DNA from: Leishmania mexicana MHOM/GT/2001/U1103
Taxonomy: Eukaryota; Euglenozoa; Kinetoplastea; Trypanosomatida; Trypanosomatidae
DNA length: 64,000 bases
Direction of reading: 5' to 3'
NCBI RefSeq assembly: GCF_000234665.1
Contig: NC_018332.1
Coordinates: 491,755 to 555,754 of the forward strand
Both the position numbers and the translations under genes were made by a program. The notes under the pieces are model-generated. The model was not told the DNA's origin, searched no databases, and saw only the letters and a program-made list of their open reading frames with translations. This document shows, piece by piece, positions 21,779-33,553 of the stretch (its first letter is position 1; the number at the start of each line of letters is the position of its first letter).

Positions 21779-23634
21779 ATCGGCTTGTGCACGCTTGTTT
21801 TTGCCTGTGATCTGCTCCTCCACGGCTTCGAAGCTTACGCCCGTGCTCTTCATTTCTTCCGTGCGTCTTACCTCCTTACAATCGAACCACAAGCAGTTCC
21901 TACCACACCCACTCAGCCATCGCACCACTGCCTCTTCGGATCACCGAGGGCTGGGCCGCGACTTTTGAATTGAGGGGACAAAAAAGAAGGAAAAATAGAT
22001 CGCAATCGAAGCGAAGGACCACCACCACCTACTCACGAGGCGGTAGCTGACTTCAAAACCCGTCTTGCTTACAACACACACACACGTATATACACGGCCT
22101 ACCCCTTCGGCACTTTCCTTCCCTCCTCTGCTTCCTTTCGTTTTTGTTTTTTGTTGTCGTCGTTGGTGTGTTCTCGTGAGGGGTGATGGGGGTGGGCTGA
22201 GCGGCGAGAAATGCGAACACAATTTTTCGCTGTCGACTCTCTCTCTCTGTACTTGTGCGTGGTGTCCTGACGCCGCACATTCATCGCCGCCTCTTTGTTG
22301 CTGCTGTTCGTGTGTGTTTGCCTCGGGCCTTTTTTTTGAAATATCTCCCTCCCTCTCTCCCTCCCTCCCCCGTATCCATCACGCCATTCTCTGCTCCTTC
22401 AAGGCCTGGTCCCCTTGTCACCTCCGTGAATACGCCTGTCCTTGCCTCCCCTTCTCCTCACGTTTGGGCCTTTCGTGCCCTTACTTGTCTTCGCCTTTTT
22501 TTTCTCTCCCTATCTCACTCTCTGTTTGTTTGTGTGTTCGTCGTCACTCTGCGTGTCCTTCCCTTTCCTCCCTGCTCACACTTGTCTCCTCCTTCGATTC
22601 GTTTTCTCTCACAGACAGACAGCCACAGACATCCGCTTTCGGCCTTTCCCATCCAACCCGCCCACCCATCCACCCACTTCAACTCGACCGTCTGCCTCCC
22701 TCTCATTCTGAACATTTCACACGAAAGAAAAAAAATTCCAACAGATCACACGGCACTGCTCTTTTTTATTTTTTATTCTTCGAGGTGTGACCGGTCCAAC
22801 CTATCGCCTGTGTTCTCCTTTCCTTTTGTTTTTTGCTTTCTTGTAGGGTCACGCACGCACGCAAACATACAAACAGAAAAGTATTTCTCTTTTTTATTAT
22901 TTATTTATTTAGCGATTCGGCAGACACCTGGGTGCGCGCATACGCTCACACACACACATATATACATATATACGCCTAAGCAGAAGCACATCAACGCGTT
23001 CGCAGACACGCCGCCACCGTTTTCACGCTCCCCAAACAAAAATCCCCCCTTCGGTCTCTCCCCTCTCTCCCCCATCCTTCCTCCTTGGTTGCTTCCTTTT
23101 CCTTGCCCAAAGCCAGCCCCTAGGTAGAACACATGTTTTGAAAATAAAAAAGGTACACAACTTACTCACACAGACAGCCGCAGATTCGCATCACGCCTCT
23201 CTCACGGACATTTCCTGGACAGTGTCATTGTGTGTGTGTGTGTGGATTTGTTTTCTCCATCGGTTTAGATTTCTTTCCTCGGTTTGTGCTGTCCCTCGGA
23301 CCACCAACTTGTCTTCTCGTTCTCTTCCTGTCTGGTCCTTTTTTTTAGCTTCGGATTTGCCCCGCTCTCTGGTTGTCCGTCCCGGTGCCAAGAATCCCCT
23401 CCTCTTTTTTGTTGTTGTTACGTGCGTTGCTGTACCTCTTGCGCATTCGCTTAGTGTACAGTTTCATATACATTTATCGTTGTACCCCCTCCCCCTCCTC
23501 ATCCTCCTCCCACTTTCCCTTTTGTTTTGGTGTCGTGCGTGTGCGTGTGTTTCGTGCTACAGGGACACATATCTGTCGTTCTCCCTGGTTTATATATCTA
23601 TGTATATGTATGTATAGGCATATCTATTTATATC

Positions 23635-23665
<31 letters not shown>
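23635..23665 (+). repeat. TG microsatellite
   Basis: A TG run of about 30 bases with one interruption lies in the pyrimidine-rich spacer. Confidence 0.8.
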
Positions 23666-25570
23666 CGGAGAGTGTGTGGTGCGTGTGGCTCCCTTTTGTG
23701 TCCTTCTCTGTCTCCCTCTCGCAGTGTCGACGTCGCTGCGCTCCCGTGACAGAAAGCCTAAGCGCGCTGAGGGCGGGAGGTGGGTGAGCTCTTTATCACG
23801 CTCAACGAGGTCTGATCTGTAAGGGGTGCCTCTACTCCTGATCGCCTCTTCTTCTCCCCTTTTATTCTTTTTTTTTGCCGTCTTTGCTTTGCGTGCACGG
23901 GAAGGGGTGCTGCAAGTTTGTGAGTGAGAGAGAGTCACCGGCACCGTGGATGTGTTTGCGACGCCGGTGAGGAGAGGGGGGCCTTTGACAGTTTTCTGCT
24001 CTTTGAAGGGGGTCGCCAACGGCAGCTTCCATTGAGCCTCTTCCGTTTTGTTTTCCGTTTACGTTCGTCTTACTTCTTTGCGTGTGTGTGTGCGCGCCTT
24101 CGTGATTGCTCGTCATCTCCGTCAGTCGACCCGTGTTGATTCCCAAGTTCTCTACATGTATATATGTATGATATATCTGTGTATGTGTGGATATATATGC
24201 GATTGATATACGCCTTTTTTTCCAGGTGTACCTCAATCACAGTCTTCTCTTTTCCTCCTCCCCTTCCCCTCCCTGCTGCTTTCGCCCTCTCTGTTGTTCT
24301 CGTCGTTTCTACGTGTGGCTGTCGTGTTGCCCGTGATTGTATACGGTGCGTACCTCGTCCACCTCTCTTTTCTTTTAACACGTTTAGCTCGTTTGCGTGT
24401 GTGCGCTGGCGCTGCAAACACCCAGCAACGTACATCACAGCACATGGAAAACAAAGAAAGGGCAGCGCTATCCCCACTCGTACGGTTTTCTTTGTTGTTG
24501 TTCGCTCCGTTTTCTCTCCGCCCTTTACACACACACCACCATCCCTGCCTCTCCAAATCTTTTGTCTTCTGAGCCAGTTCGCTGGGCAAAACCTTCCTAT
24601 TCAGACCTTTGTCACTTTCGTTCACAAAAAAAGAGAAGGGAAAGCGGAGAGAGTCGTCCTAGGCCTGCTCTTCTTTCCCTCCCTCCCCTCCCGCCACACT
24701 GGCAAGCATACTCACGCACGTACAGTTGCGCTTTGTTGTTGTTTTTCGATTTCTATCTCAGTCAGCTTCGCACAACGTGCACGTCTCTGCACATGTGAGT
24801 GTCTCCTGTGCTTATTTGTGTCGGTCCCCCCCCCTCTTCTCTCTCTCCTGTCTACGCTGTATCCACGTGGGTGTATGCTGACTCGTTCGTGATTTCATCG
24901 CCAAACGTTTTCTGCGAGTGCCCTTCCCTGTCTGCCTGCCTGCCTGCCTCTCTCTCTCTCTCTGCCTGTCCGTTTCGGCACCCCGTGCATTCCTGTAATA
25001 AAGGAACGAGAAAAAGGACAACAGAAATTCGAAAACGACAATTGCCGACGTTTTCTTTTTTATTATTTTGGCTGTCTGCTTCGGCGTTTGTTCTCGCTCA
25101 GCGTGTGTCCTCCGCAGCCCTCTCCCTCTGCTTTTAAGCGCGGAGGGCGACCTTTAAGCCTCCCTCGTGGCCCACGTGCTGGTTTCCGGATCTCCTCCTC
25201 CTCCTCTCCGCCTGTGCACATTTTACGTGCTCTCTCGGGGTGTGGAGGTGCTGCTGAACTCGTTTCTCCTTTTTTTTTCCTTCCTTCATCGTCTCTGCGT
25301 GTGTGTTCGTGCACGTGTGCGGCAGTGCGTGCAGTATTGTGGCACCTTGGCATCTATTTCTTCGTCTTCTGGTGCCCGCCCTTGTGCGCGTGACCTTCTA
25401 CCTGGCTCTCTGTGTGTGCCCCTCCTCCTTCGCCTCCTCTACTCCCCAGTCCCTCTGTTGCTCTTATCGGGTGAGGTGTAGGATATCTTGTCTGTCTCTC
25501 TTCGGCCTTCTGCCCTCTTCTCGTGCCCTCGTCGTCGTCATCTTTCCCTCGGCTTTCGCCACACCACCCG

Positions 25571-25596
25571 TCCCCCTCTCTGTTTTTTTTTTGCAG
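25571..25596 (+). promoter_or_regulatory. Predicted spliced-leader acceptor upstream of the CCCH gene
   Basis: A strong C/T tract with a run of ten or more T ends in TTGCAG at 25596. If used, the 5' UTR of the gene at 26263 would be about 670 bases. Closer but weaker acceptors may exist. Confidence 0.4.
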
Positions 25597-26262
25597 TAGA
25601 CTCCAACATTGCCCGCGTTGCGCTCCGTGGTTTATAACCTTCGCTTCGTGGTGTTGTGCAAACTCTCTGCGAGTGTGCCGCCTTGCGTGAGCGCTGCTGT
25701 GTCTCATATCGTTTTTTTTTTATCGTGTCGTCGTTGTTGGGGGGTCGGTGGGTGTTTCCACTTGATTTGCCCTTCTCTTCGTCTGTCTCTCCTCCCCCAC
25801 CCTCCACACACCGCCACACCCGCACCCTTTCTCATCTCGTGTGCGTGTGCGTCCTCATCCTCCGCCTTCCCTTTCCAAGCGCAACTTGTGTTGCCTACAC
25901 ATCGCAACTGTAGTTGTTCTTCAACACCTCCAGTCCCCCTCCACCTCCGTTGCCCCCTCCCCCTCTCTCTTCATTCACCGCCTTTTTTCGGTTTTCTCTG
26001 CTTGCTAGATATCAGGGGAACACACCTAAGTGTTGTTGTACAAATCTTCTGCGTGCGCTTCGCTTTTCCTGGTGACGGTGGTGGGTTCTGCATACTTTTT
26101 TTTCTTTCCGACTGCAGTGCAGTATTGCCCGTTGCGTCTCTAGGTTTGCTGTGTCGCTGTCCTTCTTCTTCTTCCGCTGTTACCTCCCCCCCCCCCACCA
26201 CCACCACCCACGCCGCCAACCCTCGCTCTGTCGGATCCTCTACGGGACTCGGAAAGAACAGA

Positions 26263-27459
26263 ATGCACCCCGCACACAGCTCTTCGCCCCAGGCAGCGAA
26301 GTCGCCTGCCGCCCGCACAAACTTGACGCCCACGTTTTGGCCGGTGGCGAACCCTACGACCGGTCCGCGTCTCTTCACGCATTCACCATACCTCACGACG
26401 GGGAACATTATCGCCAGCGAGTGTCTCGACGCCGTAGAATTTGAAGCGTTGGGCGGTGTGGATGGACAGCGCACCAGCCAAGGGCCACCCATCACCAGCG
26501 GGCCCCACCGAAGCGGCTCGAGCTTCAATGCCAGCAGCAACAGTGGAAACCAGCTGCATACCCCGCACGGCTACTCCAACAGCAAGAAGAACGTTTGTCG
26601 GCACTTTATCAACGGCAACTGCAATCGCGGCAGCTCTTGCCGTTTCTATCATCCTGGGCCGATTCACTGCGTCATCACCCCAACGCGCCCGCGCACCCCG
26701 ACCCAGCGACCGCTGACTCCCCTGGCAGACCTGGCTCAGCATAGCAGCGCCTCTGCGACCCAGTCACCAGCGCACAGCCCCTACATCAAGCCGACAAGTG
26801 CGCTACTGTTTTCGTCTCCGCGGCAGTCGCTGAAGCTGAACAGCGGAGGTGTAAGTGCGCGCAGCAACCCTGAGTCCTTTGCTTCTCCGCCTACTTCCCC
26901 TTCCACGTCTGTCTCTGCCCAGCGCAGCACCGCCTTTGTCGAGAGCCCGGCGCACGTTGTGACGACAGCACCGGCTCTCTCTAGCCCCTCCTTTGGTCCG
27001 CAGTTTAGCCTTGGGAGCTCACTCGGTGCTCGGGCGCGCTGTTGGTCTGACGCCAACCTGTTGCCCTCCCTGCAGCTGCCGGAATATCTGTCAAACGGTA
27101 TCGACGACGGCACAGCGGAGGCCTGCAGCTCCGCCACTGGCGCGGACATGGGGCCACCTAGTAGGCCGCACAGCCCGTCCTCGCCGGGCCCGTACAGGCT
27201 CCCAGTGTACTGCGCAGGGGTGCAGCTGGGAGCAAGCAGCAACAGCGGCCGCGGAGAGAGAACAGCAGCGCTTGCCAGCCTGCACCACCACAAGGTTCCC
27301 GGCTGCAGCTTCCCGGCTGCGTCAAGCAAAACAGTCACGTCCCCCAGGCCCGGTAGCGTGACGCGCAACAACCCCTATGCCTACTCGCCGACAAGGGTGC
27401 GGCCGCAGCTCAGTCAACCCATGAGCCCGCTAAAGCAAGCACCGAATGGGCCAGAGTGA
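26263..27459 (+). CDS. CCCH zinc-finger protein, probable RNA-binding regulator
   Basis: This is a 398-residue protein with one CCCH finger of the C-x7-C-x5-C-x3-H type: Cys112, Cys120, Cys126 and His130, within NVCRHFINGNCNRGSSCRFYH. The rest is low complexity, rich in Ser, Pro, Thr and Asn, without other domains and probably disordered. Such proteins in trypanosomatids bind mRNA and regulate its stability or translation, an important control layer where transcription is polycistronic. The start is the first ATG (MHPAHSSSPQ); upstream the frame is open but pyrimidine-derived. Several Ser-Pro and Thr-Pro sites could be phosphorylated. Target mRNAs cannot be read from sequence. Confidence 0.85.
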   Translation: MHPAHSSSPQAAKSPAARTNLTPTFWPVANPTTGPRLFTHSPYLTTGNIIASECLDAVEFEALGGVDGQRTSQGPPITSGPHRSGSSFNASSNSGNQLHTPHGYSNSKKNVCRHFINGNCNRGSSCRFYHPGPIHCVITPTRPRTPTQRPLTPLADLAQHSSASATQSPAHSPYIKPTSALLFSSPRQSLKLNSGGVSARSNPESFASPPTSPSTSVSAQRSTAFVESPAHVVTTAPALSSPSFGPQFSLGSSLGARARCWSDANLLPSLQLPEYLSNGIDDGTAEACSSATGADMGPPSRPHSPSSPGPYRLPVYCAGVQLGASSNSGRGERTAALASLHHHKVPGCSFPAASSKTVTSPRPGSVTRNNPYAYSPTRVRPQLSQPMSPLKQAPNGPE

Positions 27460-30179
27460 AGGAACAGTAGCTGAAAGAAAGGCAGGTGTTGTGACCGTTG
27501 CGCCTTTGTCTTCTGCTTGAGCTCTTTGCCCTGTTCTATTCCTTTCTGGTTTTCACCAGCCGGCACAGCTCACGTCTCCTGTGTTGTGCTGTGAACACCT
27601 CTGCATCGGCCCTCCTGCGGACTGCCCTCTTTTTTTGTCGTTGTTGTTTTCGTGGGGGGGGGGCTGCGTGTGTGTGTGCGAGTTATGTATGTGTTGGCCT
27701 TCTCGCCGGTGGTTCCCCTTCTAGGGAGTCGGGGCGGCGAAGTGGCAGCTGCAGGTGTTCCTGAGTGTTTTTTTACGTGTTTTCTTGCGTGTGTGTATGC
27801 GCATTCCCTTTTTCCACCCCCCCCCCCTTTCTATTGTTTGTCATTAGCTGTACGTACGCACCGCCCAACTCTCTCCTTCGCCTTCCCTCATCCCCCACCC
27901 CTCACCCCGCCTTCTCCTTCTCGTCCCTCCACCTCTCTTTAGTCTCTCTCTCTACATATATCTCTCCCCACCCACACCCACACACACGCACACTCTTCAT
28001 GTGTGTTCTCTCCCCTCCCCCGCGCGTTTTCCCCTCTCACTCGCGAGCTCTTGCTGCTTTGCCTGTCCTTGTTCAGTTTCCTTGCTTCTCCGCTCCCTCT
28101 TCTCCCTCATGTGCACCGGAGCCCCCATACGTCAGCACGGGCTCCTCTTGCGTTCCTTGTCGGTTCTTCCTCAAATATGACGGCACGAACCTGCCGCGTA
28201 CTTTCTTTTTTAATCCCCCTTCGCCCTCTGGTCACGCCGCCCACCTCAGTGTGGTATTAGGGTCTAGCGCGCACGTTGTGGGGAAGCCAAGCAGCTTGCG
28301 CCGCCTGGCCTCGGACACGGCTGTGGACTCGTGGTTTTGAAGAGAGCTGAGCCGGCGCTGTGCCCGTGAGGCTTGCGGTCACGATGTCGTTTTGGACCAA
28401 CTGACGGCGAATCTTGCCGATGATTCGACAGTCGCACGCGTCTACCGCCTGTTTTTCTGCGTTAGGTACGTTGCGGCGGGGATGCGAACCTCAAACCTGG
28501 ACCCAGCCGGCGCTGTCTGCCGCGGAATCGCAGTGGGGTAGGGGGGGACTGAAGGACACCCAACAGTCTTGGTTGGCCCTGTTCCTGGACAGCCGGCGTG
28601 CCGCAGAGGTAGGCGCATAGCGGTGGTTGTGTGCGCGTCTATTTCTCCATTGGTTCATGGTCGTCTGGGGACATAGCAAAGGGAAGCACGTTACATTCTT
28701 TTTATTTCCGTTCTGCAGATTCGGCCTCTTCCCTCCCCCCGTCCCCACCCTACACCCATCCTGCGAGTGGTGTTCCAAACGCTCACACAGCAGCAGCAGC
28801 AGAGACGGGTCTCTATACGTGTCGCTTCCATTGTGTCGAACTCGTGTGTGAGCACCAGAACACGCCCCATCCCGCGCTGCCTCGCTCGCTCGCTCTCTCT
28901 CCTTCTTTCCAAAACGCTGTCTTGTGTCTTCACATCTTACCCCAGGAGCCTGTATACATATATGTATATATGTGTGTATGTATGTGTATATGTATCTGTG
29001 TGTGTTTTGCTCGTGCCGTAACCTCTTAACGAGGGCAATGTAATCAAGGAGAAGACGAAGCACATCTGAACGCTCCGTCTTCCCCATTTCGTTTTTGGGT
29101 CGCTTTTCGTGTGTTCGTTTTTTTACTGTTGTGGTGGTGGTGGTGGTGATGATGTTGCACTTTTGCTTGATCGGCGTTTTACGGTGGCCCCCTTACATCT
29201 TTCTGGCATCGCCTCCCCCATCCCCCTGCCTCCCTCTCTCCCCACCCCTCTCTCCCTCTTGCCATACCGATTGGTTACTTTCTGAGTTTCCTTTTCTGTA
29301 TCACTGTTCTTCACGGGGGATGTAATGTGTCTGGTTATCCTCATGCATGTTAGCAGGCGCGCGTGCCTTTGGGGGGCAGCCGTGTGTTATGCCTCGTTGT
29401 TTGCTTCCCTCTTTTATTTTCCACTGGAGTGCGTGTGTGTGTCGTCGTCGTCGTCGTTGGTCGCTGTGTGCTTGCTGGCGTCTGGACGTCCGAATGTGCT
29501 TTTCTTTCTTCTCCGCACGCCGCACGTGTTGATGCGGTCTGGGCCCTTTTCTCTTGGTTTTACTTGTCATTTCTCTCTCTCCCTCTGAACGTCATGCGCG
29601 TCAGCGGGACGGTGCACACGTGCGAAGGCAGTGCATCGTTATCGTCCTGAGAAAGGTTTTGATGCTCAGAGGGGAGTGGTATATAGTTGTGCATGTGCAT
29701 GTGTGTGTGCGGACATAGGATCACGAGCTGATCAGCCATGGAAGCAGCACAAGCCTATCTCGGCCAAGAAGATGTTACCTCGTCCAGCGTCGGTGTTCTT
29801 TGAGGACACTGTGTGTGCGTGTGTGTGTGGCGACGTGTAACAGACATGGTGCGGGCGCGAAAGACACCGTTTTGTGTTTCCCTCTTCTTCGTACGCCTCT
29901 CCGGAGCGGGGTGGGGGGCGGCAAGGGGAACGGACTCGCCGCAGCGTTGGACGGAGCCACCCATGGATTTGGAGCACGTGTACGCCTTGATGCTCGCACC
30001 CCTCCTTCTCCTTCTTCTCTTCTTTCTCGTTCTGCTTGTAAAGTGCAACGCCGCTCCCAGCCGCGTCCCCGCCCCCTTACACGCTCGTATGGTGACATGT
30101 GTTGGACGAGCCGGTAAAGGGCAGACACACCCAAACCTATGCAAGCATACGCGTACCAGCATCAAGGCCAACACAACGA
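27460..30179. other. Spacer, presumed CCCH 3' UTR and pol kappa leader
   Basis: No supported gene is seen. It contains pyrimidine-rich stretches, TG/TA microsatellites near 28955-29005 and a GTG-repeat near 29128-29150. Frames here show no motif. Confidence 0.6.
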
Positions 30180-32441
30180 ATGAATGTGGAGCATGGTTCA
30201 AGTGCGCCGACCCGCTCACCCCCTTCTGATGTGCGGACAGAAGATGGGCATCTCCTCTCGCTCATCCATCGCCGCGCCGCTCTCACTGCAACGGATGTGT
30301 CGCCTGATTCACCGCGAAAGCTATCCCCTGTGCCGCCCGCGCCAACGGCCCCGGTAGGGACTCCCCCGACAACGCCGGTGTTGTCCACCGCGCATACCCC
30401 TGTCCGCGGTACGACGACTATCGGCGGCAATCACGAGTACTCGAGCAACAGCAGTAGTCGGGTGAAGGACCGCGATGATAGCGCGCACAGCTCAGCGCCA
30501 GCGTCGAGCGGCAGCTCCTCGCGCGCCACGGTCCCGTATGGGTCTTTGCACAGTTTCTTCCCATCGAATACCGACAGCACCAATGTCGCAACGGTGCCAA
30601 AGGTTGTGTACTTTGACGACAGAAAAGCTGGCCTTTGCTCTGCTGAAAAGGCGAAGACGGAGGCCCTCATCAAAGAGCTCTCCAAGAACTCGAGCTTCTA
30701 TATAAACGAAGAGCGCAAGGCGCAGCAGCGGCAGCGGCAGGTCGAGGGGCTTCTGGTGAAGACGCGGCAGTACGAAGCGAGCGTGCACAGCCACCCTGAC
30801 GTGTTCCGCCAGCTACAGCGTGATGTGGCAGACCTCGAGGCCATCTTTGAGAGGTGTCGCAGCTTCGACTCCATATATGCCCACATGGACATGGACATGT
30901 TCTTCGCCGCTGTCGAGATGAAAAAGAACCCGCAGTACGCAGAGGTGCCGCTCGGTATCGGTAGCATGTCGATGCTGTCCACAACAAACTACGTTGCCCG
31001 GAAGTACGGCGTGCAGTCCGGGATGCCAGGCTTTATTGGCATGCGACTGTGCCCTCAGCTCGTCATTGTCCCCACCGACTTCGCCGCGTGCCGAGTCGAG
31101 TCCGCCAAGTTCAAGGGTGTGGTGCGAGACTACGACCCCGATGCACAATTGCTCGGCATGGACGAGGTCATGATGTGCCTCGACGACTACCTCGCGCGCC
31201 ATCACGTGGACGCCACGACGCACGCGAGGCGCTTTGATGTTGCAGAGAGGGTCATCGAGGAGTGCCGACGACGCATCGCCGAGGCAACCGGCCTGACCGT
31301 CAGCGCCGGAATCGCGCCGACGCCGACGCTGGCGAAAATGGCGTCCAATTATAACAAGCCGAACGGGCAGTTCGCCGTTCGTCTCTTCAGCCGCGAAGCC
31401 GTGATGAACTATCTTGCCAGCATCCCTGTGCGCCAGGTGCCCGGCATCGGCAAGTCGCGGGAGAGCGTCCTCGCCGGGCTCGGGATACGCACACTTGGTG
31501 AGGTGTACGAGCAGCGGCATCGACTCTTCTACATCCTGACACGGAAGACGTACGAATTTCTTCTCGCCTCCTCTATCGGCATCGGTGGCATGTACGACTC
31601 GCTGGAGACAGCACCGTCTTCATCCGCCGGAGCGACTGCCGGCCAGACAGTCGCTGCAATGGATGGAGCGTCGAACGAGGACGACGGGGGCCGCAAATCG
31701 GTAGGTCATGAACGCACCTTCTACAAATTGACGAATCCCATGGCGTTGCAGGCGATCGCGTACAAGAACCTGCGCCGGTCGCACGAGACCCTTGCAGAGG
31801 AGGGTCTCCTCTGCTCGCAGGTGGTTCTGAAGCTGAAGCGCCGCAGCTTTCACGTGAAGCAGCACAGCAAGTCCCTCAACGTATATACGGACGACCACGA
31901 AGTCCTGCGGCGGGCGCTTGACGAGTTACTCTTGCCAGTGGTGGGCGACTTTGCCGAGTTTCGGCTGCTTGGCGTGCGGCTGGAAAAGCTCAGGCGGCGA
32001 CCCCAAAGCGATGGCACCGGCGGCGCGACCACGCTGACAGTGACGTCGACTGCCGAGGCAGAATCAACTCAGCTCACACTGAGCCACTTTTTTACTCGTC
32101 AGCTCGCAAGCACCGCACATTCGGAGCGGCATCGACAGCGGCACCAGCAGCAGCCGTTCGATCTGCGAAAGCGCCCCCGCTGCACCGGCGATGGCGGTGC
32201 AGGAGACGATAGGAATACCGATCTCGACGACAGCGACGACGAAGACGGCGCCGTGCTCATCATCTCCTCCGAGAGCCAGCTGACGGACGTGGAGGAGGTG
32301 AAAAGCCCCAAGATGAGCTCCACCGCGCCGTCTCCGCTCTCCGGCCTTTCTACGCGCTCAGCCGCAAAGCTGCAGGTGATGGGCGACGAAGAAGTGGTTG
32401 GCGATGACAGCGCTGACGATAGCGTGTTCATCGTGGAATGA
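30180..32441 (+). CDS. DNA polymerase kappa (Y-family), nuclear-type paralogue with PIP box
   Basis: This is a 753-residue translesion polymerase. After a ~125-residue low-complexity N-terminus comes the N-clasp typical of pol kappa (KAGLCSAEKAKTE, then NSSFYINEE). The catalytic core has DMDMFFAAVE with Asp237 and Asp239, STTNYVARKYGVQSGMP, and MDEV with Asp328 and Glu329. The SAGIAPTPTLAKMASNYNKPNGQ segment and a helix-hairpin-helix with PGIG follow, then a little-finger domain beginning near KSVGHERTF. The C-terminal tail carries a PIP box, Q631-LTLSHFF638, for binding PCNA, a basic KRPR cluster, and hydrophobic-acidic patches (VLII, VFIVE). It has no presequence, so nuclear action is likely. 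The start is the first ATG in frame. It heads a tandem set of four pol kappa paralogues and differs from the next three by lacking a mitochondrial-type N-terminus. Confidence 0.92.
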   Translation: MNVEHGSSAPTRSPPSDVRTEDGHLLSLIHRRAALTATDVSPDSPRKLSPVPPAPTAPVGTPPTTPVLSTAHTPVRGTTTIGGNHEYSSNSSSRVKDRDDSAHSSAPASSGSSSRATVPYGSLHSFFPSNTDSTNVATVPKVVYFDDRKAGLCSAEKAKTEALIKELSKNSSFYINEERKAQQRQRQVEGLLVKTRQYEASVHSHPDVFRQLQRDVADLEAIFERCRSFDSIYAHMDMDMFFAAVEMKKNPQYAEVPLGIGSMSMLSTTNYVARKYGVQSGMPGFIGMRLCPQLVIVPTDFAACRVESAKFKGVVRDYDPDAQLLGMDEVMMCLDDYLARHHVDATTHARRFDVAERVIEECRRRIAEATGLTVSAGIAPTPTLAKMASNYNKPNGQFAVRLFSREAVMNYLASIPVRQVPGIGKSRESVLAGLGIRTLGEVYEQRHRLFYILTRKTYEFLLASSIGIGGMYDSLETAPSSSAGATAGQTVAAMDGASNEDDGGRKSVGHERTFYKLTNPMALQAIAYKNLRRSHETLAEEGLLCSQVVLKLKRRSFHVKQHSKSLNVYTDDHEVLRRALDELLLPVVGDFAEFRLLGVRLEKLRRRPQSDGTGGATTLTVTSTAEAESTQLTLSHFFTRQLASTAHSERHRQRHQQQPFDLRKRPRCTGDGGAGDDRNTDLDDSDDEDGAVLIISSESQLTDVEEVKSPKMSSTAPSPLSGLSTRSAAKLQVMGDEEVVGDDSADDSVFIVE

Positions 32442-33553
32442 AGGGGACCTGTGCGTGGAAGTCACGGCAGGCGAAATGGGGGAAACAGCGAACGGATCAT
32501 GTCGTCCCTACTCTTCTTTTGTTTTCGCGTGGCTGCACCTCCGCTCCTCAACAGCGATGGGCGTTGCATGCATGGGTTGCACCTCTCCCACCAACCTCGC
32601 ATCAAGTGAGTGTGATGAATGCAGCTCACGTCCTCTTGCGGCGCCTCCATCACCGGTGTCGCGCTGAGTCTCCTGGTAGCCTTCGTTAGCTGCTTGGCGC
32701 GGGTCGCTGCTCTTTTGCATGGAAAGAATCAGGCGAGTGCGAGTGGCGGGCCAAGCGAAACGAAAGCATGGCAACGGTGGAGGCATCAACGTGAACATCT
32801 CTGCCCGCCATCGAAGGCCCCTGCACACAGCTTTGGATGACCGATATGTTACTAGACGCTGACGGGGGCGAAAGAGTGGGAGGGATTGAGGAGTATCGGC
32901 AACATCAAGGACGCTGACTGATTGGGCGCAGGTCTCTCGTAGTTTTCCTTTTGTTTGGGCACTCCTTCACCTTCCAGCCGGCCTCTTGGTAAGGGAGATG
33001 ACGGTGTGCGCGTTCTCACAACTCTCGGCAATGCGGATGACGGGGGGAAGAGGCGCTCATGCCCTCAAAACACGTCCTCGCGCTCCACGAATCGATCTGT
33101 ACCTGTCCCTTCACTCCTCGTTGTCCGTTTCCCTACTTTCGGACGAGCACTGTGTCACGAGCTTCAGCTTCTCCATGCTTTGTGGGCAAACCGCTCTTGC
33201 CACAACGGCAGCGGCTCCCTCCTCCCCTCTCAAGTGGCGGCGAAATCGTGCGCTCATACACAGCACACATGTCAGCAACCGAACCCCAAACCCTGCAGCT
33301 GGTGCTGTGGAACAAACGGAGGCAACATCTACCAGTGTTGCCCCGCTCAAGCACAGGGGACAGCAGGGCCATTGGGTAGAGGCGCTACAACTGCCGTTGG
33401 CCTCCCACTGCCACGGTATCTGCCGCATTCAGGCACCACCACAGTGCCTCTGTTCCTGTCCCATCACCATAGCACAGAAGCACGGTACAGGGTCTCAGAC
33501 GGCCATGAGCGGAGGTCGGCCAACGTCCTCGCCGGGCTTTCCCGGCATGCGCG

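Larger units (their letters stand above)
19797..26262. other. 6.5 kb spacer, largely pyrimidine-rich
   Basis: This is the longest gene-free stretch of the window. It carries repeat A copy 3 (20298-20808). From about 21000 the + strand is dominated by C/T runs with TA/TG microsatellites. The many frames on both strands are low complexity (Ser/Pro/Leu/Cys-rich on +, Arg/Lys/Glu-rich on -) and none shows a domain. It probably holds the amastin 3' UTR and a long leader of the CCCH gene; a non-coding transcript cannot be excluded. Confidence 0.6.

Noticed and set aside
25971..26540. 189-codon minus-strand frame over the start of the CCCH gene
   Set aside because: Shadow of the CCCH gene and its leader; no motif.
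28440..28510. Possible minus-strand tRNA (GGTTCGCATCC-like T-arm)
   Set aside because: Position 58 is not A, and no acceptor stem or anticodon arm could be formed.
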